Origin: Bacillota bacterium
Lineage (GTDB): Bacteria; Bacillota; UBA4882; UBA8346
Direction of reading: 5' to 3'
Length of the DNA stretch: 64,000 bases
Assembly: GCA_023435225.1 (NCBI GenBank)
Contig: JAEYRX010000032.1
Location: 1-64,000 of the forward strand
The notes below the pieces were generated by a model, which saw nothing but the letters and a program-made list of their open reading frames with translations, ran no database searches and was not told where the DNA came from. Positions within the stretch are counted from its first letter, which is position 1, and the number at the start of each line of letters is the position of its first letter. Shown one piece after another: positions 31,737 to 41,252 of the stretch. A program made the position numbers and the translations under genes.

Positions 31737-33575
31737 TTGGAAAACACCTTACATTTTGGTTCAATGTTTATTATCGCCGCCCTGGCTTTTTTATTACCGT
31801 TATTGGTTAACCGAATAAAAGTGATCCGGATTCCGGTAGTAATCGCCGAGATCGCCGCCGGGATTATTGTGGGTAAGAGCGGATTCAATTTGGTTGCCAA
31901 TGATGTTTGGATTGATTTTTTATCATTATTCGGTTTTGCTTATCTGATGTTCTTAAGCGGAGTGGAAATTGACTTCAGCTATTTTACAAAGACGGAGAAA
32001 AGACCGGATAATCATGCTAATCCTTTAGTGCTGGGCGGTATTATCTTTATTTTGACAGTGATTTTTTCATATTTAATTTCATTAATGTTGACCGGGTTTG
32101 GTTTTATTAAAAACCCCTTATTTCTTACCCTGATATTTTCAACCACCTCACTTGGTATCGTTATCCCGATTCTCAAGGAAAAAGAGATCCTTGATCAACC
32201 GGTCGGTCAGACTATTTTAATTGCGGCGCTTATTGCCGACTTTGCCACTATGTTGATGATTCCGGTAGTTTTATTTATCACGCGGGGAACCGGGGGTCTG
32301 GACTTATTTTTACCGTTAATCATCTTTGTCTGTTTTGCAGTGGTCTATTTTATTGGAAAACGTTTGCTTAAAATACATCCCTTTAAAAACCCAACTTATG
32401 AAACCTCGCAACTTAAAGTTAGGGCCGCGTTTGCTTTGGTTTTGGTCTTTGTCGCTATCGCTGAAGTGGTAAATGTGGAGATTATTTTAGGCGCTTTTTT
32501 GGCCGGTATTTTATTCTCATTATTATTCGATGAATTTCGAATGGAAATCGCCCCGAAACTAGATGCTATCGGTTATGGTTTCTTGATCCCGATTTTCTTT
32601 ATTATGCTTGGAGTCAGGCTGGATCTGAAAACGGTGTTTACTTTACAATCATTATTGATTTTCCCGGTATTTATTCTGGTTGCATATGCGGTTAAACTTA
32701 TTCCGTCCTTGATTTTAAAATTCTTTTTCCCATGGCGGCAGACCTTGGGAGCCGGGTTTCTTTTATCTTCCAGGCTTAGCCTGATAATTGCCATATCGTT
32801 GATTGCTTGGCAATCAGGGATCATCACGGAAACTACCCATTCTACTTTTATTTTGGTGGCCGTAGTAACTTGTCTGTTTTCTCCAGTAATGTTTTTAAGG
32901 ATCTTCCCGGCTTTGGAGAAAAAACCGGAATATATAGTAATTGCCGGTAACCATGATTTAATTATTTCCTTAGTATCAAAGCTTGCTAATGGGAAGGAAA
33001 AGCTGATTATCGCCGAATCCAACGATAAAATACTGCATAAATTAAAAGAGTTAAAGATAGGTTGTGAATGCTGGGATAAATTCACTGAAGAAACTGTAAA
33101 ACTCCGTTCTGATATAAAAATTAATACTTTCGTATCTGCTTACGATTTTAGTCTTAAAAGTATGAACGCGGCTGAGCTGGCCAAAAAACTTGGTATCGGC
33201 AATGTTATTGCTGTGATTGACGATCCTTTTTTAGGTCATCAATTGGATAAGAAAGGGATAAAAACGGTTACGCCATTAAAAGCCATGTTCACCTTGTTAT
33301 ATGGTCTGACTGCCTTTCCAGAATCCTTTGAAATCCTATATGGACCGGAAAATAATGATAATATTGATGTAATTGAGATAAAGATCGTCTCAGCCGGAAT
33401 AGTAGGTGTTAAATTAAAACGGATTAAGCTGCCTGGTGATTGCCTGGTATTAATGGTAGCCCGTGAAGGTAAACGGATTATTCCGGATGGTAATACTAAA
33501 CTGGTTAAAAATGATATCATAGTAATGATCGGCAGTAAGGAATATATGCATGAAGCGGTCGGGATTTTTAATTAA
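31737..33575 (+). CDS. CPA2-family cation:proton antiporter with TrkA domains
   Basis: The 612-residue protein has about twelve membrane helices (to about residue 390) of the KefB/NapA type, with FGFAYLMFLSGVEIDF and the paired acidic region IAALIADFATM. A TrkA-N-like nucleotide-binding domain follows (about 395-520), with a TrkA-C domain at the end (about 530-612). Such proteins exchange K+ or Na+ for H+ and are gated by nucleotides. The start is TTG with ACTGGAGAG upstream. The Rossmann glycine motif is degenerate (VIAGNHDL), so ligand binding may be altered. Confidence 0.88.
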   Translation: MENTLHFGSMFIIAALAFLLPLLVNRIKVIRIPVVIAEIAAGIIVGKSGFNLVANDVWIDFLSLFGFAYLMFLSGVEIDFSYFTKTEKRPDNHANPLVLGGIIFILTVIFSYLISLMLTGFGFIKNPLFLTLIFSTTSLGIVIPILKEKEILDQPVGQTILIAALIADFATMLMIPVVLFITRGTGGLDLFLPLIIFVCFAVVYFIGKRLLKIHPFKNPTYETSQLKVRAAFALVLVFVAIAEVVNVEIILGAFLAGILFSLLFDEFRMEIAPKLDAIGYGFLIPIFFIMLGVRLDLKTVFTLQSLLIFPVFILVAYAVKLIPSLILKFFFPWRQTLGAGFLLSSRLSLIIAISLIAWQSGIITETTHSTFILVAVVTCLFSPVMFLRIFPALEKKPEYIVIAGNHDLIISLVSKLANGKEKLIIAESNDKILHKLKELKIGCECWDKFTEETVKLRSDIKINTFVSAYDFSLKSMNAAELAKKLGIGNVIAVIDDPFLGHQLDKKGIKTVTPLKAMFTLLYGLTAFPESFEILYGPENNDNIDVIEIKIVSAGIVGVKLKRIKLPGDCLVLMVAREGKRIIPDGNTKLVKNDIIVMIGSKEYMHEAVGIFN

Positions 33576-33612
33576 GCCGTTGAAAATTACCGGTTACCCC
33601 AAAGCTTAATAG

Positions 33613-33720
33613 CCGATCGTTTTGTTAAGGATTGAGCGGATTATTAAGGATGAAGAACATCATATAAAACCTTTTCAGAATGCCTTCAATAAATACTGCT
33701 CCCGGAGTAAATTATTATAG
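33613..33720 (+). pseudogene. Short remnant of a ferritin-like protein
   Basis: A 35-codon frame without a start reads RIERIIKDEEHHIKPFQNAF and then a tail ending in Leu-Leu. The EExH block resembles the last helix of rubrerythrin/ferritin-like proteins. A stop codon lies right before it. This is only a tentative recognition from one helix. Confidence 0.35.
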
Positions 33721-33754
33721 TACTTTCGAGATTATCTAAAATACCAACAAAACT

Positions 33755-33787
33755 CATCTAATCTTTTTTGGTTAGATGTTTTTTTAT
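33755..33787 (+). terminator. Intrinsic terminator
   Basis: CATCTAA (33755-33761) pairs with TTAGATG (33772-33778), followed by eight T. Confidence 0.75.
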
Positions 33788-33900
33788 TGCAGAATTTCAT
33801 AATTCCATTTTATTGGGGAAATCTATATATAAAGTTCTATCGTATATCCATATAAGTTGAATTAATTTTCCTGAATAAATATTACTTATATATCGAACTA
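33788..33900. repeat. Possible solo arm of the 180-bp element family
   Basis: ATATAAGTTGAATTAATTTTC near 33850 nearly matches the left end of the insert at 8517, and AGTTC/GAACT flanks it at 33836 and 33895. The second half is missing. It lies in the htrA leader. Confidence 0.35.
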
Positions 33901-33914
33901 AACGGAGGATTATC

Positions 33915-35051
33915 ATGAATCAAGACGATCATAGCTCTAATTTTTGGATACAGCTTAGACAACTCAATTTGAAATCCGCCTTATTAGTAATAGTTATTAC
34001 TTCATTGATTAGTAGTCTGGCTGTAGGCGGTTTAATACTAGGCCTTCAACCGAGAGGCAACCCCAATTTGTTAAAAGCCGGAGTTCTTGATAATACCTCT
34101 CCGGTGACTCAGATTGCGAAAAAGACCGGACCGTCTATCGTCGGAATTAGAACTACCATCAGCACCCCGATCAGTCAATTCTTCAATACCGGAGCGGAAG
34201 CAGCTCAAGCGGAAGGGTCCGGTATAGTTATCAACAGAAACGGTTATATCATGACCAACTATCATGTAGTTCAATATGCCGATCCCCGAAATGTCAACCG
34301 GCAAAAGGTAACTATGGAAGTTTTCCTGCCTGATAAACGTCAGGCCAAGGCGAAATTTATTGGTGGCGATCAACTTAATGATTTAGCGGTAGTAAAAATC
34401 GACTTAAGAAATTTACCTGTAGCCGATTTGGGGGACTCCACCAAACTCAACGTCGGAGATTTGGCAGTAGCTATCGGAAACCCATTAGGGTTAGAGTTTG
34501 CCGGCTCGGTTACCAGCGGTGTGATTAGCGCTTTAAACCGGACGGTCTCGGTTGAGGACCGGACACTGGATCTGATTCAGACTGATGCTGCTATTAACCC
34601 GGGGAATAGTGGAGGAGCATTGGTCAACTCGGAAGGAAAAGTAATTGGCATCAATACTATTAAAATATCGGTATCGGGAGTGGAAGGATTGGGTTTTGCC
34701 ATTCCGATAAATACCGCTAAACCAATTGTCAACCAGTTAATTAAATATGGGTATGTTAAAGGGAGGCCATTGATCGGTATTAGCGGTCAAGAGATTACCG
34801 AGCCGTTATCCAGATATTATAATCTGCCGGTTGGCATTTTTATTATCGCGGTGACCCCGGGTAGCGGCGCCGATAAGGCCGGCATCCGAAAAAAAGATAT
34901 TATGATTAGTCTGGCCGGGAAGAAAGTCACCAATATGCAAGATGTGAACCGGATTAAGAAAGGATATAAAGCCGGAGATACCGTGGATACGAAGGTTGTT
35001 AGAGGCAAGAATAAACTAACCCTCAAACTGACCTTTTCGGAGGAAAAATAA
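33915..35051 (+). CDS. HtrA/DegP-family serine protease
   Basis: This 378-residue protease has an N-terminal membrane anchor (about 20-45), a trypsin-like domain with triad His117 (TNYHVV), Asp156 (LNDLAVVKID) and Ser232 (NPGNSGGAL), and one PDZ domain (about 275-375). HtrA enzymes degrade misfolded envelope proteins. The ATG has ACGGAGGA upstream. The DUF1624 gene follows after 8 bp, so they are co-transcribed. Confidence 0.95.
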   Translation: MNQDDHSSNFWIQLRQLNLKSALLVIVITSLISSLAVGGLILGLQPRGNPNLLKAGVLDNTSPVTQIAKKTGPSIVGIRTTISTPISQFFNTGAEAAQAEGSGIVINRNGYIMTNYHVVQYADPRNVNRQKVTMEVFLPDKRQAKAKFIGGDQLNDLAVVKIDLRNLPVADLGDSTKLNVGDLAVAIGNPLGLEFAGSVTSGVISALNRTVSVEDRTLDLIQTDAAINPGNSGGALVNSEGKVIGINTIKISVSGVEGLGFAIPINTAKPIVNQLIKYGYVKGRPLIGISGQEITEPLSRYYNLPVGIFIIAVTPGSGADKAGIRKKDIMISLAGKKVTNMQDVNRIKKGYKAGDTVDTKVVRGKNKLTLKLTFSEEK

Positions 35052-35059
35052 ATCAGGAA

Positions 35060-35830
35060 ATGAAGGATAATCAATCCAAAGCCGAACGCTTTTGGGAGAT
35101 AGATTGCGCCAGGGGTTTGGCGGTTGTCTTAATGGTTACTCTGCATTTTGTAGAGGACCTTTCTTTTTTTAAAGCGGCTAATTTTCAATGGAATATAAAT
35201 CTCTGGTATTTTTGGCAACGGAGTACGGCAGGATTATTTTTACTTTTGGTAGGAATCTCTTTAAGTTTGAGTTATTACCGAACTCGAACAAGCGGAGAAG
35301 CTCGGATTTTTAACAGGTCCTTGAAAAGAGGAGCAGGATTAATCGCTTGTGGTTTAGTGGTTACAATAGTTACCAAACTCTTTCTCAAGGAAGGTTATGT
35401 GGTTTTTGGAATTCTTCATTTTATCGGAATTGCCGTTATTCTGAGCTATCCTTTGGTAGTTTTCCGTTATTTAAATTTATTTTTAGGAGTATTGGCCATT
35501 AGTTTCGGGATCTATCTGAATGGCTTAAGGTTTGATTTTCCTTGGCTGGTTTGGGCCGGATGTATCCCGGGTAATTTTTTTACCGTCGATTATTTTCCGC
35601 TTTTCCCCTGGATTGGCCTGGTCTTAATCGGCCTATTCATTGGAAATACATTCTATACTGATTTAATCAGGAAATTCCCACTTAAGGACCTTTCAAAACT
35701 TTCTCCAATCCGCTTTTTATCTCGCCTTGGCAAAAATTCGTTAATAATCTATCTGGTACATCAACCGTTATTTGTGGGTGTAATTTTGCTGGTTAAGTTT
35801 TTAAAAGCAGGAATTTTTCGTTCTCTCTAG
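35060..35830 (+). CDS. DUF1624 membrane protein
   Basis: The 256-residue membrane protein has about seven hydrophobic helices and the N-terminal signature ERFWEIDCARGLAVVLM, followed by FHF-type His in TLHFVEDL. This matches DUF1624, a branch of membrane acyltransferase-like proteins related to heparan-alpha-glucosaminide acetyltransferase. The substrate is unknown. It is close behind htrA and before an ADC-like gene; the start has only a modest ribosome site (CAGGAAATG). Confidence 0.85.
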   Translation: MKDNQSKAERFWEIDCARGLAVVLMVTLHFVEDLSFFKAANFQWNINLWYFWQRSTAGLFLLLVGISLSLSYYRTRTSGEARIFNRSLKRGAGLIACGLVVTIVTKLFLKEGYVVFGILHFIGIAVILSYPLVVFRYLNLFLGVLAISFGIYLNGLRFDFPWLVWAGCIPGNFFTVDYFPLFPWIGLVLIGLFIGNTFYTDLIRKFPLKDLSKLSPIRFLSRLGKNSLIIYLVHQPLFVGVILLVKFLKAGIFRSL

Positions 35831-35857
35831 TAAATAAATATTATAGGGAGCGAGGCG

Positions 35858-36526
35858 ATGAAGATGGATCGGAATACTACGGTAACATGGGAACTTAGCG
35901 GCAGTTGCTATATAATGACTTTTAAATTTCCTAAACAATATGTGCTGGATAATTTTTTAGCTGAGCCTTTCCGGAAAAATTATTATGGAAATATCGGAAC
36001 GATTTTTTTGGCTGATTACCAGAGTTCCAACATGGGACCCTTTAGAGAACTGTTCTTTGTGCCGGGCAAATTTCGATTCCAACGGCGAAATCTGCAAACA
36101 GTCTCCCGGGCTTTCGTCTCCACCGAAGCAGCTATGAATAATGCTGGTCAAAATTGGGGTATTCCCAAGGTAATGGCCGATTTTGATCTGGTATGTCCGG
36201 ACCGGGAATCGGAGAACTTAAAAGTTACTGTAAATGGAGTGCCGGTTATGGATATCATAATCAGAACTCCCGAATCGGGTTTCCCATTTCCGGTTAATAG
36301 CTTCGTTCCCAAAAGATTAGTACAACAATCCGAAGGCAAGACTTATTTTCTAAATTTGCAGGGAAGAGGGTTTGGTAAGTTAGGGCAGATCTTAAAAGTA
36401 GATGTTAATCCCGCACTGTTTCCTAATTTTGCCTTTTTTAAACATGTAGCTATTATCCGGGTTAGGAATTTCCGGCTGAAAATACCGGCGGCGAAGACAA
36501 TAAATCAATGGAGAATTGAAAATTGA
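35858..36526 (+). CDS. Acetoacetate decarboxylase-like protein
   Basis: This 222-residue protein has the fold pattern of acetoacetate decarboxylase. GPFRELFFVPGKF corresponds to the Glu-rich strand, and NAGQNWGIPKVMADFDL to the region with the Schiff-base Lys, where the PK is kept. The neighbouring second Lys of clostridial enzymes is Val here. The family also includes hydratase-aldolase branches, so decarboxylation of acetoacetate is not assured. Ribosome site GGGAGCGAGG. It ends an apparent three-gene unit with htrA and DUF1624, closed by a terminator at 36603. Confidence 0.72.
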   Translation: MKMDRNTTVTWELSGSCYIMTFKFPKQYVLDNFLAEPFRKNYYGNIGTIFLADYQSSNMGPFRELFFVPGKFRFQRRNLQTVSRAFVSTEAAMNNAGQNWGIPKVMADFDLVCPDRESENLKVTVNGVPVMDIIIRTPESGFPFPVNSFVPKRLVQQSEGKTYFLNLQGRGFGKLGQILKVDVNPALFPNFAFFKHVAIIRVRNFRLKIPAAKTINQWRIEN

Positions 36527-36602
36527 GAATTGATAATTATGATTAGTTGAACAATAAAAAATTGATACTAACAAATAATTACTAATTATTGGAATTGCTA
36601 GA

Positions 36603-36635
36603 AAAATCCTCTTTTACCAGAGGATTTTAGTTTTT
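36603..36635 (+). terminator. Terminator after the ADC-like gene
   Basis: AAAATCCTCT pairs with AGAGGATTTT around TTTACC. AGTTTTTT follows. Confidence 0.8.
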
Positions 36636-36680
36636 TCCATGGAATTTAATTGTATTGGATGGATCCAGTCTTTAATTCTA

Positions 36681-36769
36681 TATATGTTGAAAAAATTTTG
36701 AGTAAAACATTCACAACCTTAAAGCCGGCTGTGAATGGGCGAAATTGTCTGAATTTTTTTCAACATATA
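36681..36769. repeat. Hairpin element D with TAAAGCCGGC apex
   Basis: TATATGTTGAAAAAATT (36681-36697) pairs with AATTTTTTTCAACATATA (36752-36769). Inside, ATTCACA (36709-36715) pairs with TGTGAAT (36730-36736) around a loop containing CCTTAAAGCCGGC. The same apical motif occurs in hairpins at 8540 and 50908. It lies in the leader of the next gene. Confidence 0.65.
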
Positions 36770-36845
36770 AATCAAGGAATATATGTTGCCTTGAAAATCC
36801 GCATGCAAAAAAATTATTGCACATATGGGAAAGGACTTAACGCAG

Positions 36846-37688
36846 ATGAAATCTACAATTAAATTTAATCTTCGAGATTTAAATCTTTGCGGTGAATGGG
36901 ATGAGACCAATAAATTGGCTTTGATTACCGAAATTAAAGGAGATTTGGGCTTGGAAGGCAAATTATTGGGGGTGCCGGTAACTTTAAAGGGGACTGTGGG
37001 CGCCGGGATGGATAATCAGCTCCAGGTGAAGGTCCGTTCCCAAGGTGGATTGCCAAACTTTTTCATCCCCGGTATTCTAAATTTACTAAAAACTGTGAAC
37101 CGGAAATTTGCTAAAGCAGCTTCAGTCCATCAAGATATGATTTTGGTGGATCCGAACCAATTATTGCCGGAGTCGAGTGAGATTAAAATACTAGTGCAAC
37201 CTAACGCTATTGAGATATCTGATGATTCGATGAAGACCTTGAGAGAACGGATTATCAACTGGACTGAGAAGAATGCCGGGAAAATAGCTAAGGAAATTGT
37301 AGATATAATTATGACTATACCGGATTTGGTAATTTTGTTGATCAATTTAGCTAGAGATCCCCGTATTCCCAAAGAGTTGAAGTTAAGAATAGCTTTATGT
37401 ATTGCTTACATATTTTCTCCGGTGGATTTGATCCCGGAGATTTTGGCGGGTCCTTTAGGGTTTACCGATGATACGGTAGCGGTAGGATTTACTATTTCCA
37501 ATCTGGCAACTACAATTTCACCTGATATAATCCGGGAAAATTGGCATGGCCGGCCGGACGTTTTGGAGTTATTGATTAAAGGTCATTCATTAATCTCATT
37601 AAACAGTGGTTTACCGGAGCTGGTCTTCAAAAAACTATCTTTAATATTTGGAAAATCAAAAACGAAAGTAGCGGTGGCAAAAAGCTAA
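36846..37688 (+). CDS. YkvA-domain (DUF1232) protein
   Basis: The 280-residue protein has an unrecognised N-terminal beta-rich region (about 1-110) and a C-terminal YkvA/DUF1232 domain (about 165-225). The latter has the signature RDPRIPKELKLRIALCIAY, then FSPVDLIPE and LGFTDDTVAV. This domain is usually membrane-associated and of unknown function. The ATG at 36846 is preferred (AAAGGA 10 nt upstream) over one 21 nt earlier. The MATE gene follows after 3 bp. Confidence 0.75.
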   Translation: MKSTIKFNLRDLNLCGEWDETNKLALITEIKGDLGLEGKLLGVPVTLKGTVGAGMDNQLQVKVRSQGGLPNFFIPGILNLLKTVNRKFAKAASVHQDMILVDPNQLLPESSEIKILVQPNAIEISDDSMKTLRERIINWTEKNAGKIAKEIVDIIMTIPDLVILLINLARDPRIPKELKLRIALCIAYIFSPVDLIPEILAGPLGFTDDTVAVGFTISNLATTISPDIIRENWHGRPDVLELLIKGHSLISLNSGLPELVFKKLSLIFGKSKTKVAVAKS

Positions 37689-37691
37689 TCT

Positions 37692-39089
37692 ATGAAGAAA
37701 TTTTTCACTGAAAATCAGGATTTTTTCGGGCCTCTCCTAACGATGGCCTTACCTCTGGCGTTTCAGAACTTGATTGCCGCTTCATTAAACATGATTGATA
37801 CCGTAATGATCGGCCAACTGGGACAAACTGAAATTGCAGCAGTAGGTTTAGCCAACCAGTATTATTTTGTAATACATCTATTTCTTTTTGGGATTAACAG
37901 CGGCGCCGCCATTTTTGTAGCCCAGTTTTGGGGGCAAAAAGATACGGTAAATATCCGCCGGATACTTGGGGTTAGTTTAATCGCCGGTATTTTGGTTAGT
38001 ATGATATTTACATTAGTGGCATTTTTTAAACCGGAGATGGTTTTAGGGGTTTTTTCCAAAGACCCGGCGGTCATAATTCGCGGAAGCGAATATCTGCCGG
38101 TAGTAGCCGTCAGTTATCTGGTGACCGCAGTCTCCTTTAGTTATTCATCAGTTTTACGCAGCACCGGCGAAGTTATGCTTCCGGTGAAAGTTAGTATTTT
38201 GGCTTTGATAACCAATACTATCCTGAATTATCTATTGATTTACGGGAAATTCGGTTTTCCACGAATGGAAGTAGCCGGAGCGGCATTGGCCACTACTATT
38301 GCCAGAGCCTTGGAAACCTTTTTGCTGCTAGCGGTGGTATATGGCAGAAAAATGATACCGGCGGCCAAAATTAAGGAATTAATTGACCTAACAATTGCTT
38401 TTGTTGGCCGGTTCTTAAAAACCACCGTCCCGGTAGTATTAAATGAGTCATTATGGGCAGTGGGGGTGACAATGTTCTCCATAGTTTATGCCAGGATGGG
38501 AACTGCCGTTATTGCCGGTGTCAATATTTTTTCAATGATTGAAAGGTTTGCTTTTGTGCTCTTTTTTGGCCTGGCCCAGGCTTGCGCGGTGACGGTCGGC
38601 AATGATATCGGCGCCGGGGAGGAAGCCAAAGCATTAACCAGGGCCAAACAATACTCATTATTTGGGCCGGTTTTTAGTTTGTTAATCGCAGTCGGACTGT
38701 TATTTACCACCGACCCGATTCTTTCTTTATTCCGGGTTTCCCAGGATACAATCGAAGTAACCCGTAGGATTATATTTATCTTTATATTCTTTTTACCGGT
38801 GAAAGTATTCAACCTGATTAACGTAGTCGGTATCTTACGGGGAGGTGGGGATACTCGGTTTAGTCTTTTTTTGGATATTGGCGCTCTTTGGTTAATCGCA
38901 GTCCCGGTTTCCTTTTTAGCTGGTTTGGTTTGGCGCTTGCCTCCGGCTATGGTTTATCTGTTGGCCGGCTTGGAAGAAGTTTTTAAATTAGGGATTGGTA
39001 TAAACCGGGTATATTCGGGAAAGTGGATTAATAATCTGACTCATTCGATGCGGGAGACGGTGGAGAAAGATCTAATAGTTGAGAGTTAA
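37692..39089 (+). CDS. MATE-family efflux transporter
   Basis: This 465-residue protein has twelve hydrophobic segments in two similar halves, each starting with the family pattern (MALPLAFQNLIAASLNMIDTVMIGQLG; second half TTVPVVLNESLWAVGVTM). MATE carriers export organic cations using Na+ or H+. It is coupled to the YkvA gene. Heptamer-type TTGACAG repeats follow it. Confidence 0.93.
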   Translation: MKKFFTENQDFFGPLLTMALPLAFQNLIAASLNMIDTVMIGQLGQTEIAAVGLANQYYFVIHLFLFGINSGAAIFVAQFWGQKDTVNIRRILGVSLIAGILVSMIFTLVAFFKPEMVLGVFSKDPAVIIRGSEYLPVVAVSYLVTAVSFSYSSVLRSTGEVMLPVKVSILALITNTILNYLLIYGKFGFPRMEVAGAALATTIARALETFLLLAVVYGRKMIPAAKIKELIDLTIAFVGRFLKTTVPVVLNESLWAVGVTMFSIVYARMGTAVIAGVNIFSMIERFAFVLFFGLAQACAVTVGNDIGAGEEAKALTRAKQYSLFGPVFSLLIAVGLLFTTDPILSLFRVSQDTIEVTRRIIFIFIFFLPVKVFNLINVVGILRGGGDTRFSLFLDIGALWLIAVPVSFLAGLVWRLPPAMVYLLAGLEEVFKLGIGINRVYSGKWINNLTHSMRETVEKDLIVES

Positions 39090-39091
39090 GA

Positions 39092-39190
39092 GTCTAGTTG
39101 ACAGTTGACAGTTAAAATATTCACCCATTAAACAATAAAGTGCTAAATTGCTTAGAGTTGAGTAAGAGTTGACAGTGATATAAATTGAAG
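39092..39190. repeat. Heptamer-type repeats (TTGACAG units)
   Basis: TTGACAGTTGACAGTT near 39099 and AGTTGAGTAAGAGTTGACAG near 39157 show the 7-nt unit. It matches the tract at 43250-43285. Confidence 0.6.
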
Positions 39191-39271
39191 TTTTTAATAT
39201 GTTGAGAATTTGTTTAGTTTTACCGATTATAATATTCATATGGAAACAGAAATTTAAAAGGGGGAACTTTT

Positions 39272-39853
39272 ATGAGAAAACAGATTTGGATTGGATTATT
39301 AGCGTTTTTATTAATTTTCACAATGGGATTAAGCATGGTAATGGCGGCTGGAACTGAGTTTTCAGCTGATATGAGTATTACCGACGCTAAAGGGAAAATA
39401 GCTGCAGGGAAAGTTTTTATTAAAGGTATCAATAAAATTCGTCAGGAAATAACGGTTGAAGGTCAGGCCAGTATTACAATTTTACGGCTTGATAAAAAGT
39501 TGTCATGGACTTTAATGCCTGAACAACAAATGTATATGGAAATGGCTTTGCCGGTTAATCCGAATGAGCCAAATCCGGACTATGAATATACTACCACCGA
39601 CCTTGGGATTCAAAAAATAAACGGATATGATTGTAAAGGAACTAAATTTACATATAAGAACAAAAAATATGGTGAATTGATTCAATGGATTTCTGATAAG
39701 CTGCAATACTCAGTAAAAATTGAAGTTTTGAATTCGAAAGGTAAAATTACCAGTATTATTGAATATTCAAATATCAAACAAGGACCACAACCGGACTCCC
39801 TTTTTGAAGTCCCGGCCAACTATCAAAAGTTTTCGATGTTTCCCAAAATGTAA
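39272..39853 (+). CDS. Secreted DUF4412/LolA-like protein
   Basis: The 193-residue protein has a signal peptide (1-25). The mature part resembles DUF4412/LolA-like beta-barrel carriers: FSADMSITDAKGKIAAGKVF, then MTW-like LSWTLMPEQQMYMEM and YDCKGTKFTYKNKK. Relatives in Gram-positives are predicted lipid-binding or envelope proteins. No lipobox is evident. It has a terminator behind and no clear operon partner. Confidence 0.7.
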   Translation: MRKQIWIGLLAFLLIFTMGLSMVMAAGTEFSADMSITDAKGKIAAGKVFIKGINKIRQEITVEGQASITILRLDKKLSWTLMPEQQMYMEMALPVNPNEPNPDYEYTTTDLGIQKINGYDCKGTKFTYKNKKYGELIQWISDKLQYSVKIEVLNSKGKITSIIEYSNIKQGPQPDSLFEVPANYQKFSMFPKM

Positions 39854-39866
39854 AAAAAATGAATAA

Positions 39867-39894
39867 AAACCGCTGGTAAATCCAGTGGTTTTTT
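39867..39894 (+). terminator. Terminator after the DUF4412 gene
   Basis: AAACCGCTGG pairs with CCAGTGGTTT around TAAAT, followed by T residues. Confidence 0.85.
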
Positions 39895-39961
39895 AATTAT
39901 GTTGCCTCGAACTGATGTTCGTGGTATAATAAACCAAACTGATGTTTGTTAATACCATTGA

Positions 39962-41242
39962 ATGAATGGAGAACCGATTGTGGAACTTCTGGAAAAGGTT
40001 AAAATACTGGCATCTGCGGCTAAATATGATTCCTCATGCGCTTCCAGCGGTAGTAACCGCAAAAACGAATCCAAAGGACTTGGCAATGCCTCTACATCTC
40101 CGGTGGGTATCTGTCATAGCTGGGGGGTTGACGGGCGCTGCATTTCTTTGTTAAAAATTCTCTTTACCAATTACTGTATCCATGATTGTGTTTATTGTAT
40201 TAACCGCCGTAGTAATGATATTCCCCGGTGTTCATTGACGGTCAATGAATTGATAAACCTGACTATCAACTTTTACCGCCGGAACTATATCGAAGGACTT
40301 TTTTTAAGTTCCGGGGTTTTCCGGAGCCCGGATTATACTATGGAAGTGTTAATCCGGGCAATTAGGGAGTTGCGGAGGACACATAATTTTAACGGCTATA
40401 TTCATCTAAAAGTTGTACCCGGAACCAGCCGGGAGCTAATACGGGAAGCCGGTTTGCTGGCTGATCGGTTAAGCGTCAATATTGAGCTGCCGTCGGAACA
40501 AGGTTTAAAACAATTGGCGCCTGATAAAAAAAGGGAAGATATTTTATTGCCAATGTCTTATATCGGAAACAAGATTCAAGCTAATACTGAGGAAAAAAAG
40601 TATTTTCGTAAAGCTTTATCCTTTGTACCTGCCGGTCAAAGTACTCAACTAATAGTAGGAGCTTCACCCGACCCCGACTTTCAAATTTTAAGATTGGCTG
40701 AAAATCTTTACCGGCGGGTTAATCTACGAAGGGTTTATTACTCAGCCTATATTCCGGTAAATAATAATAACCCTTTACTTCCAGCCCTACCGATACCCCC
40801 GTTAAGGAGGGAGAATCGTCTTTACCAAGCTGATTGGCTGATCAGGTTTTACAAATTCAGGGCGGAGGAGATTGTTAATCCTCAAAAACCACAACTTGAA
40901 GTTGATTTAGATCCCAAAACCAGTTGGGCTTTACGGAATCTCCATCAGTTTCCGGTAGAGATCAATAAAGCTGATTATGAGACTTTATTACGGATCCCCG
41001 GTGTAGGATTAAAATCAGCGGAAAGAGTAATTAAAGCCCGGCGTTTCAGCAATTTAAATCTGAATGATCTGGCCAAGCTGGGATTGGTTTTAAAAAGAGC
41101 CCGTTACTTCATTACTTGCCAGGGCAAGTATTTGGAGAAGCTTGATAATGAGTTGGAGATTCGAAGTAGGCTTTTAGTAGACTATTTAGAGAAACCAAAA
41201 CCGTTAGAAATGGAGCAATTAACGTTGTTTCAGGAATTATAG
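39962..41242 (+). CDS. Radical SAM protein linked to DNA modification/repair (TIGR03916-like)
   Basis: This 426-residue protein has the cluster motif CIHDCVYCINR (CxxxCxxC), an N-terminal segment PVGICHSWGVDGRCISLLKILFT, and a C-terminal helix-hairpin-helix region (about 330-375, IPGVGLKSAERVIKARR). This combination defines the rSAM family found next to uracil-DNA-glycosylase-like genes. The HhH suggests nucleic-acid binding; the reaction is not established. The next gene, 10 bp later, is its usual partner. The start ATG lacks a clear ribosome site (ATTGAATG). Confidence 0.87.
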   Translation: MNGEPIVELLEKVKILASAAKYDSSCASSGSNRKNESKGLGNASTSPVGICHSWGVDGRCISLLKILFTNYCIHDCVYCINRRSNDIPRCSLTVNELINLTINFYRRNYIEGLFLSSGVFRSPDYTMEVLIRAIRELRRTHNFNGYIHLKVVPGTSRELIREAGLLADRLSVNIELPSEQGLKQLAPDKKREDILLPMSYIGNKIQANTEEKKYFRKALSFVPAGQSTQLIVGASPDPDFQILRLAENLYRRVNLRRVYYSAYIPVNNNNPLLPALPIPPLRRENRLYQADWLIRFYKFRAEEIVNPQKPQLEVDLDPKTSWALRNLHQFPVEINKADYETLLRIPGVGLKSAERVIKARRFSNLNLNDLAKLGLVLKRARYFITCQGKYLEKLDNELEIRSRLLVDYLEKPKPLEMEQLTLFQEL

Positions 41243-41252
41243 GAGCATCATT

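Noticed and set aside
36650..36862. 70-codon frame upstream of the YkvA gene
   Set aside because: It runs through a hairpin element and has no ribosome site or conserved features.
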